Positions 56,105 to 64,000 of a DNA stretch of 64,000 nt are shown piece by piece (the first letter of the stretch is position 1; the number at the start of each line of letters is the position of its first letter). The position numbers and the translations under genes were made by a program. The DNA lies in the NCBI RefSeq assembly GCF_902362185.1, contig NC_044496.1, positions 4,093,772-4,157,771 of the forward strand, given 5' to 3'. A model generated the notes under the pieces. That model was given only the letters and a program-made list of their open reading frames with translations, searched no databases and was not told where the DNA came from. This stretch comes from Chanos chanos. Taxonomy: Eukaryota > Chordata > Actinopteri > Gonorynchiformes > Chanidae.

Positions 56105-57100
56105 CTGTGGAGAAAATTTTTGTTGTTGTTGTTAAAATATGTAAGCACAACAGAATGACCATATTCGGGGTTTTTTTCCCCGACTTAAAGCTGTAATTTT
56201 TGACGCCACTTATCTGAGGCTGCACTAGTTCTTTCACCAGCCTGCTCATCGTTATTCTACTTAAAGCAGGTAAAGGCAACGCGCTGCTGTGCACAAAATA
56301 CTTGTATTTTAGCTAACTGTAACAAACAGGGCATTAACATATTATGAATAAATCATCGATCTCAGTATGTACGGCTTTAGAAACGTGACTAGCCTTAATC
56401 GCTAGCTAGGCTGGATAGCGTATGTGGCTTTTAAATGAATGCAAGATGCTATCGTTAAAGAGCTAGCGAGGTTTCCGACAGAATGCTACGTTACATTACG
56501 TTACATCACGTCACGTCTGTAAATAGCTAATAAACAGGTTGAGGTTGTTTTAAAAATATTTATCTATCTTCCACTATTATGAAACTACTATATATGTTAT
56601 GCTACCTATGTGTGGGCTCCCGCTCATCCAACCTGGCTAGCTAGCTTGGTCAAATACAAATACCGGGGAATTCTTCGTTGAGAGTAAAGCCGCAATCGAC
56701 CAGCCGTCTTTAAAAATATGCCTGCTAAAAGTGTTCCTGTTGTTGAGCAACACATAACACAAACGGCGGTTTATAAACATTACGTAAGTATAAGTCAGAT
56801 GCATCAGTCAATGAATTAACGTTAGACACAAAGGACCTACTGACAAATAGGCGCAGATGTCATACAAGAACAACATTGGGGTTATTTCTGACGACTGGAA
56901 TGCTCAGTGCATTTAAAAAATACGATTCGTTATTTAATTTCACGAAGACTGAAACCCACAAAAGGATATTGTGGTTGTTTTCTGATAAATAAGCAAGAAA
57001 TGCTTACCCTCCCAGCGATGTCAAACTCCGCGACGCGTAAAGGCTGTCGAGAAGAGAGAAAACTATACCCGCAAACTACTTCCCGTTCTAGGCTTTTTTT
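56105..57100 (-). promoter_or_regulatory. BCL2L10 5' region: 5'UTR intron and probable promoter
   Basis: The 3' splice site TTTTCTCCACAG|AATATG just upstream of the ATG shows that transcription starts further right. The stretch is low in simple repeats. A CpG-richer patch at about 57020-57060 is the best candidate for the first exon and promoter, but I see no decisive core element. Some GCTAGC-rich sequence lies at 56400-56480 and 56630-56650. Confidence 0.35.
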
Positions 57101-58337
57101 GGTCTCTTTATTCATTCATGACTCCACCTCTGAAATACGTCATTGGTTCCCCTTGTCACAAATCACAGTGGCTTTTTAAATAGGCCTATACATATTTGAG
57201 TCGTGCGCAAAACATTTATTATACAAAAACAGTGCTTTTGTTATAAATTTCACAGACTTATTATAATTGAACTCATAATACGCATGACACGATGTCCACT
57301 GTCAATTTTCTTTAATATATATTTATCTTTGCTGTCAGATATATGCAGTTGTTATAATCATAAAGCAAAAATACTATTTCGTGTTCTTTTAGGTACAATT
57401 TCACATACTTAAATTACAACCTATGTCTGAACTCATTTGCAGTGAATTCATATGTAAATTAATCCTCAACGCATTCATACCATACTTACTTTTAATTTAT
57501 TACTTTATAATGCAGATAAATGATCAAATTCAAATCAAAAAGTGCCTCTTTAACAATGTAAAATATTAAACAAGCAAAAGGATACAATGTGATGTTCTAT
57601 TGCGCGCTATAAGGATTATGTCATGAGGTGCCATCCTGTTTTGTTTGTTGAGGGCATACACAGCCCTTTGAGACTTTAAATAGTGATACCGGGCTCTGAA
57701 TAAATTTGAAACTTACTGAAAACCTGGCTATATTCATGTGTAGAGACAATGTATTTCACTTCTGAATTTGCAGGGGACAATGTGATTAAACAATCAAACA
57801 TTCAAATGAATTTTAAAATAGTATTCTACAGCAAGCAAAAGTCAAAATGAAATGCCACTAAAGACTAAATTGAACTGCTCTATGTCTTATAGTAGAAGAC
57901 AAATATACTTTTCCAGCAGAATCCGATACATACAGTTTATAAACATTCCAGCTGGGTTCCAATAGTCCATGGACAACAAAATGATTGAGAAATCACTTCC
58001 AGCTTCGAGACCCAGCTCATTACTACATACGGTGCACAGACAGATAAGTGAGTTCTCTAATCAAAACTCCTTATTTCAGTTTGTGATCAAAGTAATAACA
58101 ACACAAACCTGATGACCTAGCTATGACTGCATGAATAATTGAGGTAGAGAGAGAAAAGATAGAGAGCGACAATACATCAATGTGAGTGCTTTTTAAAAGA
58201 AAAGAAAACAAACAAACAAACAAACAAGCAAAGCACCCAGTTCTACAAATAAAAATCCAGTGTTGGGTGTACTGGACAATGCCTATGAACATGAACAAGC
58301 TGTTAGCCTCTTTCTGAGGTGTCGAACTCCGTACATC
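57101..58337 (-). other. Intergenic DNA and probable GNB5 3'UTR
   Basis: No other gene was seen. On the - strand an AATAAA occurs at 57496-57501, about 840 bases beyond the GNB5 stop, and is a candidate poly-A signal. A (GTTT)n tract lies at about 58204-58230 within the presumed UTR. Confidence 0.4.
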
Positions 58338-61855
<3,518 letters not shown>

Positions 61856-62827
61856 CTGAGACAAACGGACACAAACGGACAGAACCACAGGACGCTAACT
61901 GTTAGAACAGAGACAGTGTGTGCTGACCTGGAGTTTTAGATGGAGTTTTAGTGCTGTTCACTGCCCCCATGTGCTGAGACTGTGTAATTACTGCAGAGAA
62001 GAGGGCTCCATTTGGAAGTAATGTTTAATGAAAGACATTCTCAGTTGGTAAACCACGCAATCTATAAAATGACCATAAACTACAAAATACACACACACAC
62101 ACACACACACGTATAAACTAAATAACTCCTGTGTCCAACAATAAGGTGCTCTCTTCTGTCTCGGTTGGGTTTGTACACCATTTTTTTTGTAAGTGCTCTA
62201 TAGACCACATCAAAGACATTCATTCAACCATGAAGTGAGCTTCTTTTCTTTGGAATCACACAAACACACATGCGAACAGACAGAGAGTGGCCACTCAGTA
62301 ACGCAGCGAAGCATTTGCGCGTTGTTCTAAAAATAAATAAATAAATAAATAAATAACTGAATAAGACAGACTGCTGCATTAAAAAACATGAACGCTGGCC
62401 TTTGGCATGGAGGCACCGACCCTTTAGTAAGGTAATGATCACACGACCTACATAAAAGCAGAACCGTGATCATAATGTCTTTAAGATGTCATGGTTACCA
62501 CAACGCTCTGAGAGCCGTCTGAGGCTTTCATCAGCAAACTACACAGCAGAAAACAGAGATTCTGGAGCACGGCATCTGTGAGGGACGGTGCTTTACGGAC
62601 GGTTGTGTCTTCTCTGGAAATATGAATTAAAAAATGCAATGTCATGTTCTGTCAGCAGGGCTGAGAGGAGAAAAACAAAGAGCACATTCAGTGAAATGCA
62701 CATTCATTCCACTCAAGGTTTTTTCCCCTTTTTTGTTTTTTTTTGTGGCTTTCCTGAGTACAGGAAGCCTTTGATATCATGTCTTTGATCACAGAGTACA
62801 ATGCTCTTTTGGTTTCACAGAAAAGTA

Positions 62828-62890
62828 CTCACTCACTCACTTATTCACTCACTCACTTATTCATTCACTTACTCACTCACTCCCTCCCTC
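62828..62890. repeat. (ACTC)n/(ATTC)n tetranucleotide repeat
   Basis: Imperfect ACTC units mixed with TTATTC and ending in CCTCCCTCC. Confidence 0.85.
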
Positions 62891-63913
62891 CTGCACTTCT
62901 TACTTGGCTGCTTTTCTGAGTAGAACATTTATTTAATAAGATCTGTCACTTTTCTTTTAATTTATGAGAAAGATGACAGGATCGTTCAGCTGGTGATTAC
63001 AACGCTGTTTCATCTCATTCGTAACCATAATCATAATCTCTGAAAATCACCTAATGAAGACAGGATACGAAACTGAAGAGCTGTTTTTTTCTCGATGGTG
63101 AGACTGTGGTGAGACTTTATGCAGTAAATGATGAAAGATTCCAGTGACAACTGAATTAACATTGCCATCAGCAATAACAGTTTACCTACAACGTCATATC
63201 GGAATAATTAAAAACATACGTGTCTGTTCCTCCTACGGGATCCTTTGAATAGCTTGCAAATGATGTTACTGTCTACCAGTTCAAACTCATTACTGCTAAT
63301 GTCAGGGAAAACACGTATGAATAAGCATATAAATGACTAAATGACCAAAGTGGCTTACTGAACAGAGATAATGATAAAACATGACGGTGGGCGGGTGTCG
63401 GAACAGAGACGCTGGGTTCAGGGGCTGTGCTTTACACAGCTCAGTGTCACCAGCTACTTTACCAGATAAAGGCTGCTTAGAGACTATGAATAGATACAGA
63501 GTGGCAGGCCATTACACACGACTCCACGGCAACCTAAAAAAAGGTTCCGCCGAAGAAGAGACTGTGGTGAATTATTAAAGCGAGGCTATCTCCTCCCTCG
63601 GACACATTAGAAATCAGTCCACGTTCTCTAATGGGTTTTTGCAGCGCTTCTTTTGACCAGTCCCTCAAAAATGATTTAGTGCAGTTAACAGGTGCCCACG
63701 GCTGACGCAACGCTTACATTGTAGTATGTAATAGCGTTTGGTTTTCTATGCCCAAACGCAGTGGAATCATAGTGAGGTGACACTGAGACCACTGTTAGTG
63801 GCTTCTGCTTTTATCATATCTTTGTATGAGTAAACGGAGAGACATGGTCAGTGCTTTAGTAGACATGAGGACATGTGGCCACTCGTTCAGCATTTCTGCT
63901 ACTTCGTGGACAG

Positions 63914-63946
<33 letters not shown>
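63914..63946. repeat. (CA)n microsatellite
   Basis: About 16 pure CA units near the right edge of the window. Confidence 0.9.
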
Positions 63947-63947
<1 letters not shown>

Positions 63948-64000
63948 TTGCTAAGACCTACACATGTACACGGATACACAGGCAGCCTCTAACCTGCATG

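Larger units (their letters stand above)
61856..64000 (-). other. GNB5 intron sequence running off the window
   Basis: No further GNB5 exon was found on the - strand. The stretch includes (CA)n at about 62091-62110, (AAAT)n at about 62330-62354, a (CACT)n/(TCAC)n region at about 62828-62890 and (CA)n at about 63914-63946. The rest is unique sequence without gene features. Confidence 0.7.

Noticed and set aside
61856-64000. Search for the next upstream GNB5 exon
   Set aside because: No - strand reading resembles the Gbeta5 segment before ILTSSGDGT, so the remaining exons are taken to lie beyond the window.

Overview
The window looks like nuclear DNA of a teleost (ray-finned fish). It has spliced vertebrate genes with GT-AG introns, very dense (CA)n, (GA)n and homopolymer repeats, and hAT and PIF/Harbinger miniature DNA transposons of the fish type. 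Three protein genes are recognisable: MAPK6/ERK3 (+ strand, 23813-31402, complete coding sequence), BCL2L10 (- strand, 53584-56101, complete) and GNB5 (- strand, 58338-61855, only the 3' coding exons, with the gene running off the right edge). As I recall it, this order and orientation (MAPK6 >, < BCL2L10, < GNB5) is that of human 15q21, so this is a conserved syntenic block.

Layout. 1-17.5 kb is gene-poor sequence crowded with microsatellites and poly-C/poly-G tracts; no convincing exon was found. At 17.5-17.77 kb there is an isolated candidate first exon (good Kozak ATG followed directly by GTAAGT). 19.8-23.1 kb is less repetitive and should contain the MAPK6 promoter and non-coding first exon. 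23.1-32.95 kb is MAPK6: a probable 5'UTR with short uORFs, five introns and a T-rich 3'UTR. 33-47 kb is intergenic. At 47.2-51.6 kb there is a compact accessory island. It holds two inverted PIF/Harbinger copies, each carrying a second insertion at nearly the same internal position. Between them lie a 45-bp minisatellite joined to a fragment of an unidentified protein and a tRNA cluster (Ala-AGC, Gln-CTG, Phe-GAA and, just outside, Ile-AAT, with decayed duplicates). 51.6-57.1 kb is BCL2L10 and flanks, and 57.1-64 kb is the 3' part of GNB5.

The three genes are not a pathway unit. MAPK6 is an atypical MAP kinase that signals to MK5, BCL2L10 is a BCL-2 family regulator at ER/mitochondria, and GNB5 is the atypical G-protein beta subunit that partners R7 RGS proteins.

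The most interesting signals are (i) microsatellites sitting against splice sites of MAPK6 and GNB5, including (TG)n in place of a polypyrimidine tract at two acceptors; (ii) apparent loss of two of the four C-terminal proline-directed phosphosites of ERK3; (iii) the doubled tRNA block inside the transposon island; (iv) a perfect 17-bp-arm hairpin at 40.3 kb; and (v) many pure G/C homopolymers of 20-32 bases. I did not find a clearly new multi-gene system.
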